Shown piece after piece: positions 51,317-60,185 of a DNA stretch of 64,000 nt (position 1 is its first letter; the number at the start of each line of letters is the position of its first letter). The DNA comes from Apopatosoma sp963618495 (GTDB lineage Bacteria > Bacillota > Clostridia > Oscillospirales > CAG-272), in contig CAVESF010000004.1 of the NCBI GenBank assembly GCA_963618495.1, positions 1 through 64,000 of the forward strand, given 5' to 3'. The notes under the pieces are model-generated. The model was not told the DNA's origin. It made no database searches and worked only from the letters and a program-made list of their open reading frames with translations. Position numbers and translations under genes: made by a program.

Positions 51317-51613
51317 TTATTCGTCGTCGGAATCATCGTCGTAGTCGATTTCCGAGAAAAGTTCATCCTCAAAAACATCGGCGATACGGTCAAATTCATC
51401 ATCGTCATCCACCGTGACGAGGATTTCATCTCCGTTTTCATCCTCTTCTATTTTAAGTATCACATATTCTCCGTCCTCGTTGTCCTCAAGCGGGAGAAGC
51501 GCATAATATGTCACGCCGTCCAGCTCTCTGATGCCGAGAACCGAGAAATTTATTTCTTTTCCGTCCTCATCGGTGAGGGTTATGGTTTCATCTCCGTAGA
51601 GTTCATCTGCCAT
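51317..51613 (-). CDS. DUF1292 family acidic protein
   Basis: A 98-residue, strongly acidic protein of the DUF1292 (YrzB) family: ITLTDEDGKEINFSVLGI at the start, GVTYYALLPLED and VILKIEEDENGDEILVTVDD, ending in a tail of Asp and Glu. Its role is not known; in Firmicutes it is often encoded near Holliday junction resolvase and alanyl-tRNA synthetase genes. I place the start at ATG 51613 behind AAAGGA on the minus strand. Confidence 0.88.
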   Translation of the reverse strand: MADELYGDETITLTDEDGKEINFSVLGIRELDGVTYYALLPLEDNEDGEYVILKIEEDENGDEILVTVDDDDEFDRIADVFEDELFSEIDYDDDSDDE

Positions 51614-51720
51614 GGTAAAATCCTTTCCGGCTTGTATTTGACGGTGCACGCGCCGAGGCGCACCGACCCTTCTGTATTTATATTTTACAGCAAATCCGCA
51701 AAAAAGTCAATACGCAGAGC

Positions 51721-52314
51721 TTATTTTGCGGGATTTATGTATTTCCAGTAGCTTTTCATATAGATAGCTCCCGAAATGACGGTCATTACGCTCATCATCG
51801 CCATCAGCACATATTGGAAAATAAGCAGAATCAACGCGCCGACAGAACCATCCGCAAGATTGAAAAGAGGCATGGCAAGCGAAAGAATGATGAAGAACAT
51901 CTGCGAAACGGTTTTCACCTTGCCGTAGATATTCGCGGGAACGACAACGCCGCATCCCGCCGTTACGAGTCGCATGCTTGTGACGGCAAGCTCGCGGAAA
52001 ATGACGATTACCGTTGAGATAAGCAAAAGCTTGCCGAAAATGTCGTTATCCGCAAGGAAGCAGAGCGATATCAGCGCAGAAAGCACGAGAATCTTATCCG
52101 CAAGCGGGTCGAGAAACTTGCCGAAATCCGTTATCAGCCCGTATTTTCGCGCTATTTTGCCATCGGCAAAATCCGTCACCGAAGCGATGATGAATACAAG
52201 GAGCGCCGCAAGCCTGTTCCATGCGAAAGCCGATGATGGCTCTATCAGCATGAAAGCGATGAAAAACGGTACGAGAATTATTCTTATTACGGTTAGTCTG
52301 TTCGGTAGATTCAT
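51721..52314 (-). CDS. pgsA: phosphatidylglycerophosphate synthase
   Basis: A 197-residue membrane enzyme that joins CDP-diacylglycerol and glycerol 3-phosphate, the committed step to phosphatidylglycerol. The CDP-alcohol phosphotransferase motif is complete: DFADGKIARKYGLITDFGKF followed by LDPLADK. About five membrane helices are predicted. GGAGG precedes the ATG. pgsA near rimO is a common pairing in Firmicutes; here a GNAT gene lies between them. Confidence 0.95.
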   Translation of the reverse strand: MNLPNRLTVIRIILVPFFIAFMLIEPSSAFAWNRLAALLVFIIASVTDFADGKIARKYGLITDFGKFLDPLADKILVLSALISLCFLADNDIFGKLLLISTVIVIFRELAVTSMRLVTAGCGVVVPANIYGKVKTVSQMFFIILSLAMPLFNLADGSVGALILLIFQYVLMAMMSVMTVISGAIYMKSYWKYINPAK

Positions 52315-52410
52315 TTTTTCCTCCGCGGTTTTGCCGCTTTTTCTTTATGCTGATATTTTATCATCTGCTCGGCAATATTTCAAGTGCTTTATGTGAATTT
52401 TTACCTCTTT

Positions 52411-52890
52411 TTATTTTACGAGGATTTCCATCTGCGTTTCTTTGACAAACATCCCCATTTTTTCGTAAAATGCGCGTGCGCTGTCGTTGCCTTCCCATAC
52501 ATTGAGCGTGAGGTCATAGCAGCCCTGCTCCTTCGCATATGCGAGCGCATAATCAAAAAGTTTTGTTCCGATATGCGCGCCGCGGCAACTCTCGTCTATG
52601 CAGAGGTCGTCGATAAAGAGCGTTTTGAAATCGTGCATATTCGTCGAAAAGGGCTGACGCTTCATCTGGCAGAAAACATAGCCGCGCACAGCGTCATTTT
52701 CGTCTGCCGCGACGAAAACGGGCGTTTTCTCGTTCGCGAGAATGCCGCAAAGCTCCTCCCCGGTATATTTTGTGCTTCCCGAGATAAAAATATCGGGTCT
52801 TATTTTCGCATGAAGTTCGAGAACCTCCGAGAGAAGCTCCGTCAGCTTCGGTATATCACGCGTTTCCGCTTTTCTTACTGTTATTTCCAT
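52411..52890 (-). CDS. GNAT-family N-acetyltransferase
   Basis: A 159-residue acetyltransferase. The fold is visible from ITVRKAETRDIPKLTELL at the start, through VFVAADENDAVRGYVFC, the acetyl-CoA loop (LCIDESCRGAHIGTKLFDYA, a Q/RxxGxG/A-type motif) to LNVWEGNDSARAFYEKMGM at the end, as in RimI-like members. Substrate unknown. It is 14 nt downstream of rimO on the minus strand. Confidence 0.9.
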   Translation of the reverse strand: MEITVRKAETRDIPKLTELLSEVLELHAKIRPDIFISGSTKYTGEELCGILANEKTPVFVAADENDAVRGYVFCQMKRQPFSTNMHDFKTLFIDDLCIDESCRGAHIGTKLFDYALAYAKEQGCYDLTLNVWEGNDSARAFYEKMGMFVKETQMEILVK

Positions 52891-52904
52891 TTTTTTCGCC
52901 TTCT

Positions 52905-54254
52905 TTACTTAACTTCCGCCGAACCGATAAGGTCATAATCGACGGTATTTTCTATTTTCACATCTACAAATTCGCCCGGGTGAATGCGTCTCTTGCCGAG
53001 TTTATTTTTGAAATAAATTTTCGTATCGATATCGGGCGCGTCGCCGTATCCTCTGCCGTAATAAATCTCGGCTACGGGGTCGTATGCCTCGCAGAGAACC
53101 TTCAGCGTTTTGCCTATCATCTTTTTGTTCTTCTCGTCCACGACTTCAAGCTGGGTGCGCATGATGATATCGTATCTGTCCTGCTTGGTCTGCTCGTCTG
53201 TTTGGTCGGGCATATCGTAGGCGGGAGTATCCTCCTCGCGCGAATATGTAAAGGCTCCGAGGCGGTCGAATTTCGTATTCTTCACAAATTCGCAAAGCTC
53301 TGAGAAATCCGCTTCCGTCTCGCCCGGGAAGCCGACTATGACAGTCGTTCTGATGCAGGCATCGGGAACGGCTTCGCGCAGGCGGGCTATCGTATTTTCT
53401 ATCATCTTGCGGTCGCCGTGCCTGTTCATACGGGAAAGCACGCTGTCGCTGATATGCTGTATCGGCAGGTCGATGTATTTTACCACGCGGGGATTATCGC
53501 GGATTTCCGCTATCAGTTCATCCGTTATCTTGTCGGGGTAGCAATAGAGCAGGCGAATCCACGGGATATCCGTTTCCTCCGTGATGCGGTGAACAAGCTT
53601 GGAAAGCTTGTATTCGCCATAGAGGTCAAGCCCGTAGCGCGAGGTATCCTGCGCTATGATGTTCAGCTCCTTTACTCCGAGCGCCTCCATTTCCTTTGCT
53701 TCGGCGATGATATCCTCCATCTGGCGGCTGCGGAAACCGCCGCGGATAAGAGGGATTGCGCAGTAGGTACAGCGGTTGTCACAGCCCTCGGCTACCTTAA
53801 GATATGCCGTATATTCGGGCGTTGTTACTATTCTGTCGCCGCCGAGCGGAGATTTTTCCTTATCGCCGAAAGCGGAGAATTTTTCTCCCGCGGCAACGGC
53901 GTCGACAGCCTTGACTATATCGGAGATACTGCCTACTCCGAGTACGGCGTCCACCTCGGGCATCTCCTCGAAAATCTGCTTGCCGTAGCGCTGGGCAAGG
54001 CAACCTGTGACTACTATGCCGCGGAGCTTGCCATGCTGCTTGAGCCATGCGATATCGAGAATGCTGTCTATGGATTCCTGCTTTGCGCTCTCGATGAAAG
54101 CGCAGGTATTTACTATCACTATATCGGCTTCCGTCTCCTCGGAAGTTATCTCATAGTCCGCTTTGGCAATGGAGGAAAGCATGACCTCCGTGTCGAGCAG
54201 GTTTTTCGAGCATCCGAGCGAGGCGAAACCGACTTTTATATTCTTCTTTTCCAT
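52905..54254 (-). CDS. rimO: ribosomal protein S12 methylthiotransferase RimO
   Basis: A 449-residue radical-SAM enzyme that adds a methylthio group to an aspartate of ribosomal protein S12. It has the N-terminal cluster-binding domain (ASLGCSKNLLDTE, NTCAFIESAKQES, VTGCLAQRYG), the radical-SAM motif CDNRCTYCAIP, and a C-terminal TRAM domain. RimO is preferred over MiaB from these signatures. ATG 54254 has GAGG six bases upstream; a TTG four codons earlier overlaps the cysS stop. Confidence 0.95.
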   Translation of the reverse strand: MEKKNIKVGFASLGCSKNLLDTEVMLSSIAKADYEITSEETEADIVIVNTCAFIESAKQESIDSILDIAWLKQHGKLRGIVVTGCLAQRYGKQIFEEMPEVDAVLGVGSISDIVKAVDAVAAGEKFSAFGDKEKSPLGGDRIVTTPEYTAYLKVAEGCDNRCTYCAIPLIRGGFRSRQMEDIIAEAKEMEALGVKELNIIAQDTSRYGLDLYGEYKLSKLVHRITEETDIPWIRLLYCYPDKITDELIAEIRDNPRVVKYIDLPIQHISDSVLSRMNRHGDRKMIENTIARLREAVPDACIRTTVIVGFPGETEADFSELCEFVKNTKFDRLGAFTYSREEDTPAYDMPDQTDEQTKQDRYDIIMRTQLEVVDEKNKKMIGKTLKVLCEAYDPVAEIYYGRGYGDAPDIDTKIYFKNKLGKRRIHPGEFVDVKIENTVDYDLIGSAEVK

Positions 54255-54262
54255 TTTGCGCC

Positions 54263-55663
54263 TCAATTCATTTTGTAGGTTGTTCCCGTCGGGCTGTCAA
54301 TTAGCGTGACGCCCATCGCGGCAAGCTCGTTTCTTATAGCGTCAGCCTTAGCGTAATCTTTCTGCTTTTTTGCCCCGGCGCGTTCGGCTATTTTATCGAG
54401 GATGAAGCCGTGATTCTCGGGGAAAATCTCGTCCTCTTTCTCTTCGGGCTTTGCCAGGTCGAGCGAAAGCACGCGGTCATAATCCTCGATTAACGCAAGC
54501 TTCGTCGCGTCGTTTGTATCGAGCTTGAGCGCGTCGTAAACGGCGGTCAGTCCGAGCGATGTATTCAGGTCATAGCTCATCTTATCGATGAAATCCGCTT
54601 TCGCCGCGTCAAAAACAGCTTTGTCCACCTCGCCGTCTCTTCCAAGCGACAAAACTCTCTTGCGCAGCTTCGTATATGCGGCGCTTGCATTGTCAAGCGC
54701 TTCGTAGCTGAATGTGAGCGGCTTGCGGTAATGCGACTGCAGGCAGAAAAGCCTGTATGCGAGCGGATTGTAGCCCTTGCTCTCCAGCAGAGAGACGGTG
54801 AGAAATTCGCCCTTGGATTTGCTCATCTTGCCCGTTTCGTCATTGAGGTGCTGAACATGGAACCAGTAGTTGCACCATTTGTGACCGAAGTATGCCTCGC
54901 TCTGCGCTATTTCGTTTGTATGATGCGGGAATATATTGTCCACGCCGCCGCAGTGGATATCGAGATATTCGCCGAGATATTTTGCCGAGATGCCCGAGCA
55001 TTCGATATGCCAGCCCGGATAGCCCAAACCCCACGGGCTCTCCCATTTCAGCTCCTGCGAATCGAATTTCGATTTTGTAAACCACAGCACGAAATCGCTC
55101 TTGTTCTTTTTGTTTGTGTCCTCGTCCACATCGTCGCGCACGCCTACTTTAAGTTCCTCATTGCTGTGACCGGAGAGGGCATAGTAATCGTTTGCCTTTG
55201 ATGTGTCGAAGTAAACATTTCCCTCGGCAAGATACGCATAGCCCTTGTCAAGCAGGGTCTGCACCATGCCGATGAAGGTATCGACGCAGCTTGTCGCGGG
55301 GACGACAATCTCCGGCTTCTTTATATTCAGTTTGTCGCAGTCGGAGAAAAATGCGTCGGTATAATATTTTGCGATTTCAAGCACGGTCTTGTGCTCGCGC
55401 TTTGCGCCCTTGAGCATTTTGTCCTCGCCTGTGTCGCCGTCGCTTGAGAGGTGACCGACATCGGTGATGTTCATGGCGCGCTTTACATCATAGCCGTAGT
55501 AGCCGAGAAATTTCTCGAGCACATCTTCCATGATATATGTGCGCAGATTGCCTATATGCGCGAAGTGATAGACTGTGGGTCCGCAGGTGTACATGCGGAC
55601 GGTATTTCCCTCATGCGGGATAAATTCCTCTATCTGCTTTGTCAGTGTATTATAGAGCTTCAT
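54263..55663 (-). CDS. cysS: cysteinyl-tRNA synthetase
   Basis: A 466-residue class I synthetase that charges tRNA-Cys. The zinc-binding Cys 27 is in TCGPTVYHFAHIGN, which also holds the HIGH-type motif (36-39); the second signature is KMSKSKG. The ATG follows GGAAGG. A T-box leader lies upstream and should let the gene respond to uncharged tRNA-Cys. rimO begins 8 nt after its stop, so that gene, the GNAT and pgsA may share this control. Confidence 0.96.
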   Translation of the reverse strand: MKLYNTLTKQIEEFIPHEGNTVRMYTCGPTVYHFAHIGNLRTYIMEDVLEKFLGYYGYDVKRAMNITDVGHLSSDGDTGEDKMLKGAKREHKTVLEIAKYYTDAFFSDCDKLNIKKPEIVVPATSCVDTFIGMVQTLLDKGYAYLAEGNVYFDTSKANDYYALSGHSNEELKVGVRDDVDEDTNKKNKSDFVLWFTKSKFDSQELKWESPWGLGYPGWHIECSGISAKYLGEYLDIHCGGVDNIFPHHTNEIAQSEAYFGHKWCNYWFHVQHLNDETGKMSKSKGEFLTVSLLESKGYNPLAYRLFCLQSHYRKPLTFSYEALDNASAAYTKLRKRVLSLGRDGEVDKAVFDAAKADFIDKMSYDLNTSLGLTAVYDALKLDTNDATKLALIEDYDRVLSLDLAKPEEKEDEIFPENHGFILDKIAERAGAKKQKDYAKADAIRNELAAMGVTLIDSPTGTTYKMN

Positions 55664-55699
55664 GGTAAAAATTTTCCTTCCTGTTTCTATTTTTGCAAA

Positions 55700-55930
55700 G
55701 AAAACAAAACGCCCCTGCCGGCATATTGCCGACAGAGGCGAAAAATCGCGGTTCCACTCTGCTTTTGTAGCTCATTTTCCCTTAACGCGGGAAACGGATG
55801 CGTTTTTGCCGCATCGGCTCGCAGGCGCAGCCGCCGGAGGAATATGCCGCGGAGCTTTCAGCCTGCGACTCCGCTCTCTTTTATCCGCATATCCGAAACC
55901 GGCATTTTCCTGTTCATCGCCGTGATTTGT
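55700..55930 (-). promoter_or_regulatory. T-box leader of cysS
   Basis: Read on the minus strand, the hallmark T-box sequence AGAGTGGAACCGCG is at 55760-55747, followed by a terminator with stem CGCCTCTGTCGGC/GCCGGCAGGGGCG (55740-55710) and a T run. The antiterminator bulge reads TGGA; the fourth base should pair with the discriminator of the tRNA, and A fits U73 of tRNA-Cys. Upstream is a long GC-rich stem I (about 55800-55925). I could not fix the specifier codon by eye. The element lies between pckA and cysS. Confidence 0.88.
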
Positions 55931-55948
55931 TGTGTTTTATTTATGCAC

Positions 55949-57520
55949 TTATGCGCGGGGACCTGCGTTTACGATGTTCTCGGGCATATCCGCGTACTTC
56001 TTGAAGTTCTCGTGGAATTTCTCTGCGAGAGTCTTCGCGGAAGCTTCGTATGCCGCCTTGTCTGTCCATACATTCTTGGGATCGAGAATCTCTGCGGGTA
56101 CATTCGGGCAGGTCTTGGGAACATATACATTGAAGATGGGATCAAGTGTGTACTCCACGTCGTTGAGTTCGCCTGCGAGAGCAGCGGAAACCATAGCGCG
56201 CGTATATTTGAGCTTCATTCTCGGAACATCGCCCGCCTTGCCGCCGCACCAGCCCGTATTTACAAGGAATACGTTAGCGCCTGTTTCTTTCAGCTTCTCG
56301 CCGAGCATTGTAGCGTAAACGCTCGGATTGAGAGGGAAGAAAGGAGCGCCGAAGAGCGTGGAGAATGTTGTCACAGGCTCTGTGATGCCGCGCTCTGTGC
56401 CTGCAAGCTTGGAGGTATAACCGGAAACGAAGTGGTACATAGCCATATCGTTGTCAAGCTTTGCGATGGGAGGGAGAACGCCGAAAGCATCTGCTGTGAG
56501 GAAAATGATTGTCTTGGGCTGACCGCCTACGCCGGGAATAGCGGCATTGGGGATATAGTTTATCGGATAGCCTGCGCGTGTGTTCTCTGTGAGAGAACCG
56601 TCGTCATAATCGGGCTTGCCGTTTTCATCGATGATAACATTCTCGAGAAGAGAACCGAATTTGATGGCGTTGTAGATTTCCGGCTCATGCTCTTCCTTGA
56701 GGTTGATGCACTTTGCGTAGCAACCGCCCTCGATATTGAAGATACCATCTGCCGACCAGCCGTGCTCGTCATCACCGATGAGCTTTCTTGCGGGGTCTGC
56801 GGAAAGCGTTGTCTTACCTGTTCCGGAGAGACCGAAGAATACGGCGGAATCACCTGCTTCGCCGATATTTGCGGAGCAGTGCATGGAGAGAAGACCCTGC
56901 TTGGGAAGAACATAGTTCATAACGGAGAATACGCTCTTCTTTATTTCGCCGGAATACTGGCTTCCCGCGATAAGAACAAGATGAGCCTCATAGTCGATGG
57001 CGATGAGCGCCTCGCTGTGAGTACCGTCAACCTCGGGGATGCACTTGAAGCCCGGAGCCGCGATTATTTCAAAATCGGGCGTGTATGTTTCAAGCTCTTC
57101 CTCTGTGGGACGGATAAGAAGCTGATGAATGAAGAGATTCTGGGAAGCAAGCTCGTTTACTATACGGAATTTCTTCGTATACTTGGGATCTGCGCCTGCA
57201 AAACCATCGAATACATAGAGTTCCTTATTCTGGAGATATGCGAGCATTTTTGCCTTGATGGCATCGAATTTTTCTTTGGATATGGGTCTGTTTATCTTGC
57301 CCCAGTAGATATCGTCGTGTACTGCGGGAGTATCAACGATGAATTTGTCTTCGGGGGAACGACCTGTGTATTTACCTGTCTTAACGACAAGTGCGCCTGT
57401 ATCGGAAAGAACACCCTCGCCGTTTGCAAGAGCCTTTTCCGTAAGAGTTGCGGGACTGAGATTGCGATAAACCTTGCCGTCGCCTGCTATTCCGAGTTCA
57501 ATGGGTTTGATTTCTCTCAT
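55949..57520 (-). CDS. pckA: phosphoenolpyruvate carboxykinase (ATP)
   Basis: A 523-residue enzyme that interconverts oxaloacetate and phosphoenolpyruvate with ATP/ADP. Key segments are DKFIVDTPAVHDDIYWG, the substrate-site QYSGEIKKSVFSVMNY, the kinase-1a loop GLSGTGKTTLSADP and the metal site DDEHGW, then ENTRAGYPINYIPNA. In anaerobes it often works in the direction of oxaloacetate formation; the direction here is not known. GAGGAGG precedes the ATG, and its own promoter lies about 70 bp upstream. Confidence 0.97.
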   Translation of the reverse strand: MREIKPIELGIAGDGKVYRNLSPATLTEKALANGEGVLSDTGALVVKTGKYTGRSPEDKFIVDTPAVHDDIYWGKINRPISKEKFDAIKAKMLAYLQNKELYVFDGFAGADPKYTKKFRIVNELASQNLFIHQLLIRPTEEELETYTPDFEIIAAPGFKCIPEVDGTHSEALIAIDYEAHLVLIAGSQYSGEIKKSVFSVMNYVLPKQGLLSMHCSANIGEAGDSAVFFGLSGTGKTTLSADPARKLIGDDEHGWSADGIFNIEGGCYAKCINLKEEHEPEIYNAIKFGSLLENVIIDENGKPDYDDGSLTENTRAGYPINYIPNAAIPGVGGQPKTIIFLTADAFGVLPPIAKLDNDMAMYHFVSGYTSKLAGTERGITEPVTTFSTLFGAPFFPLNPSVYATMLGEKLKETGANVFLVNTGWCGGKAGDVPRMKLKYTRAMVSAALAGELNDVEYTLDPIFNVYVPKTCPNVPAEILDPKNVWTDKAAYEASAKTLAEKFHENFKKYADMPENIVNAGPRA

Positions 57521-57588
57521 AATAAATTCCTCCTCGGCGGGTTGTCATTTTGCAAAAAACCAAATTTCCGCCTTATAATTACGATTCG

Positions 57589-57617
57589 ATTATATCACAC
57601 AAAATCGGAATTGTAAA
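57589..57617 (-). promoter_or_regulatory. promoter of pckA
   Basis: On the minus strand TTTACA (57617-57612), 17 bp, TATAAT (57594-57589). Confidence 0.75.
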
Positions 57618-57659
57618 TAGCTTTAATGTAAAAAATCAAGAAAGTTAACATAGCGTTCA

Positions 57660-57925
57660 TACGCAAGGGCGGCGATGGCGATTCTGCACGGGATTGGCTG
57701 TAACCGCACAACAGCTCGTGCCGAGACAGGGTAAGCCTACCTCTACAGGATAAAAGCCAAGCGTAGCCATCACCCAAAAAATATGCACTTTGTCCTGTCA
57801 GCGCACTTACTTAGCCCACGATGCCCCGTCTCGGCGACGCCAACACACATGCTCCGCATATGTGTCAATCCCCGTCTCGGCGACGCCTTCCCCAAAAGGC
57901 GGGCGAAAACTTTTTTATGGTGAGC
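57660..57925 (-). repeat. mosaic repeat fragment L
   Basis: Reverse-oriented pieces in the 450-bp gap between pckA and the PAP2 gene: two CCGTCTCGGCGACGCC blocks, an ACACAT...ATGTGT stem around GCTCCGC, the TGTCAGCGCAC and GGATAAAAGCC pieces seen in copy B, and a GGCGGGCGAAAACTTT header. The internal hairpin modules are missing. Nothing else is seen in the gap apart from the pckA promoter and a terminator. Confidence 0.75.
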
Positions 57926-57958
57926 TAAAATTTTTAAAAGGCGGATTAAAAGGCAGAT

Positions 57959-57988
57959 AAAAAAGCCGATGTCATTCGGCTTTTTTTG
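57959..57988 (-). terminator. terminator after the PAP2 gene
   Basis: Stem AAAAGCCGA/TCGGCTTTT (57961-57983) with A and T runs on either side; it overlaps the end of the minus-strand gene. Confidence 0.85.
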
Positions 57989-58838
57989 CATATGCTTTTT
58001 TGAGAATCAATCGTGCGGCTTCCGTCGCGGCAAAAGAAATATAAAATCCTACCGTTATATCCGAGAGAAAATGCGCACCGATAAAAATACGGCTTATTGC
58101 CATCGCTACGGTGCATATTCCTATCACAACATATGAAGTCACGACGGTTTTTCTGCTTTTGCCTGTCGCCGCAAGCCATAGCGGAAAGGCGAAAATTATC
58201 GCCATATTTGCCGTATGTCCCGATGGAAACGAATTATATCCCGAGAAGAAATCAATCTTATGCCACGGCATGAAGCGCGATATGTCTTCTCCGAAATCGC
58301 GGAAGCGGATTCTGCCCCAGAGCATTTTCATAAACTGCACCGTGATAAGCACGGCAAGAGCGGCAAAAAACGTCACAAGCGCGGGAACAAAAAGCTCCGC
58401 GAGAGTTTTTTCGGGGATTATTGCCGTCAGGCGCGTTATGACAAGCGCAAGCGACGCGGGTATCATAATGCACGATATGAGAAATGCCGCGCGGTATTCT
58501 TCAAAGGGCTTCAGCGTCGCGCGGACGCAATAGAGCATGAGTATGTATTCGAGGGCAAAGCCCGAGAGCCGCCATGCAAGTGAGCGGTATTTTTCTGTCC
58601 TTGCCGAGAGAGACCTCACTATTATCGCCGCGGCAAAAGAACCGAAAACCGGTCCCGGCCATTCTCCGATAACCTGCAACGCATAGCTTACTATGCGAAG
58701 CTCCGCCGAGTTTTCTCTCGCGTTTACCGCCGCTATGGAAATATCAAGGTCATATGCCGTAGCGATACACATGAGTATCACGGAAACGGCACCCATCGCG
58801 CAAAGCGGGAAAAAACCGCTTTTTAGAAGTTTTTTCAT
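57972..58838 (-). CDS. PAP2-family membrane phosphatase
   Basis: A 288-residue protein with about six membrane helices and the PAP2 acid-phosphatase motifs: GYNSFPSGHTANMAI (catalytic His) and SRIFIGAHFLSDITVG (second His and Asp). The first motif, usually KxxxxxxRP, is partly kept as KMLWGRIRFRD. Such enzymes dephosphorylate lipid phosphates such as undecaprenyl pyrophosphate or phosphatidylglycerophosphate; the substrate cannot be told. Its start shares ATGA with the stop of the ROK gene, so the two are coupled. Confidence 0.9.
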   Translation of the reverse strand: MKKLLKSGFFPLCAMGAVSVILMCIATAYDLDISIAAVNARENSAELRIVSYALQVIGEWPGPVFGSFAAAIIVRSLSARTEKYRSLAWRLSGFALEYILMLYCVRATLKPFEEYRAAFLISCIMIPASLALVITRLTAIIPEKTLAELFVPALVTFFAALAVLITVQFMKMLWGRIRFRDFGEDISRFMPWHKIDFFSGYNSFPSGHTANMAIIFAFPLWLAATGKSRKTVVTSYVVIGICTVAMAISRIFIGAHFLSDITVGFYISFAATEAARLILKKAYAKKAE

Positions 58839-59812
58839 TTTGTTTTTATTTCCGCTTTCGCAAGGGCTGCGGCACCGACTATAGCCGCGTCGTTTCCGAG
58901 TGCCGCTATGCGAAGGTCGGTGACAAGCGTATGTGTCGCGGAATAAACCTCTTTTTTCGTTTTTTCTATAATCGGTTTCATGAGATAATCTCTCTCATTT
59001 GAAACACCGCCGCCGATAAGAAATACTTCCGGCTGGAAAATATTGATGAAGTTTGCTATGGCGCAGGCGAGATATGATGTGTATTCATCCACAACCTCCG
59101 CACCCGCCTTATCGCCGGCACGCATCGCGTCAAAAGCCGTTCTGCCGCCCGCATTTTCTATATTTCCGTCGCAGAGGCTCCACATGAGGCTGTCATGACA
59201 AGCCTCCATTTTTTCCTTTGTAATATTGACAAGCGCCGTCGCCGAGCAGTATGCTTCGACGCAGCCCTTTCTGCCGCAGGAACACTGTCTGCCGCCCATA
59301 ACCATGACGGTATGACCCAGCTCCGCTCCGCCGAAAGCACAGCCTGTGAGCACCTTGCCGTCAAGTATAACGCCGCCGCCGACGCCTGTACCGAGCGTTA
59401 TCATAACGGAGGAAGCAGTGCCTTTTGCGGCACCGCCGACAGCTTCACCGAGCGCTGCCACATTTGCATCGTTGCCGATGGCAATCTTCTTCTCCGGAAT
59501 GCCGGAGAAGCGTGAAAACATTTCTCTCATCGGAAAATCGCGGAAGCGGATATTGTTTGCGTATTCCACTATGCCGGTCGCACCGTTGACCGTTCCGGGA
59601 ATGGCAATGCCGACGCACGAGATATCGGAGAGCGAAATGCCGATCTTGCCGCAAAGGTCTTTGCAATGCTCCGCCATATCGGCGGCTATTTCCTCGGGCG
59701 GACGCTTTGCCAGCGTCGGGCGCGAACCTTTTATCAGAATATTATAATTTTCGTCAACTATTCCTGCGGCGATATTTGTACCGCCAAGGTCAATGCCGAG
59801 CGTATATTTCAT
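58835..59812 (-). CDS. glk: ROK-family glucokinase
   Basis: A 325-residue sugar kinase. It starts MKYTLGIDLGGTNIAAGIVD with the ATP-binding DLGGTN, has GTGVGGGVILDG, and the ROK zinc motif ELGH...CSCGRKGCVEAY. The lack of a helix-turn-helix shows it is a kinase and not a repressor; glucose is the most likely substrate given close resemblance to Gram-positive glucokinases. AAGGGGGA precedes ATG 59812. A perfect promoter lies upstream. Confidence 0.93.
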   Translation of the reverse strand: MKYTLGIDLGGTNIAAGIVDENYNILIKGSRPTLAKRPPEEIAADMAEHCKDLCGKIGISLSDISCVGIAIPGTVNGATGIVEYANNIRFRDFPMREMFSRFSGIPEKKIAIGNDANVAALGEAVGGAAKGTASSVMITLGTGVGGGVILDGKVLTGCAFGGAELGHTVMVMGGRQCSCGRKGCVEAYCSATALVNITKEKMEACHDSLMWSLCDGNIENAGGRTAFDAMRAGDKAGAEVVDEYTSYLACAIANFINIFQPEVFLIGGGVSNERDYLMKPIIEKTKKEVYSATHTLVTDLRIAALGNDAAIVGAAALAKAEIKTK

Positions 59813-59864
59813 AAGAAATCCCCCTTGAAACGACACTTTTTTGTACTTGCCGTTTTCATTTTTG

Positions 59865-59893
59865 ATTATACAATCAAATTCGTCTCATGTCAA
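59865..59893 (-). promoter_or_regulatory. promoter of the ROK kinase gene
   Basis: On the minus strand TTGACA (59893-59888), 17 bp, TATAAT (59870-59865), a perfect consensus. Confidence 0.87.
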
Positions 59894-60074
59894 GCGGTTT
59901 TGCACATTTTTTGCAAAGGACAGCAGGAACGCTTTGCCAACCGTACTTGGCAAAGGTCTTGTCGCCCGTGCTTTGCGATGGAGGGGGGAGGTTTTTGTGC
60001 GTGGTCAGATGGTGTAATATAATAGGAAAGGGATTTTTATGATTCGGGGGAAAACAGTGGTCTCCCGCAAAGAA

Positions 60075-60185
60075 ACATAAAAAGCTTTTCTTCTTCTTCT
60101 TCTTCTTCTTCTTGTACTTTTCCGTGACGAAAAGTAACAAAAGTCATCAAAGAGCGCGTTCCTCTCTCTTTGAAATCTCTCCCCC
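60075..60185 (+). repeat. mosaic repeat fragment M
   Basis: AAAGCTTTTC, an expanded TTC tract, GTACTTTTC/GAAAAGTA, AAAAGTCATCAAAGAG with CTCTCTTTGA, ending at TCTCTCCCCC. The modules before and after are missing. The stretch 59895-60075 to its left holds a CTTTGCCA/TGGCAAAG stem and no gene that I can support. Confidence 0.78.
60088..60113 (+). repeat. TTC trinucleotide tract
   Basis: Eight TTC units plus TT (26 bp) at the place where other repeat copies have CTTTTCTTTTATC or similar. It appears to have grown by slippage. Confidence 0.9.

Noticed and set aside
55451..57616. 721-codon open frame on the plus strand
   Set aside because: Antisense to cysS, the T-box leader and pckA; composition is rich in Cys, Ile and Arg and no family is visible.
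59840..59860. catabolite-control (cre) site near the ROK promoter
   Set aside because: TGAAAACGGCAAGT fits the cre consensus at too few positions to be claimed.
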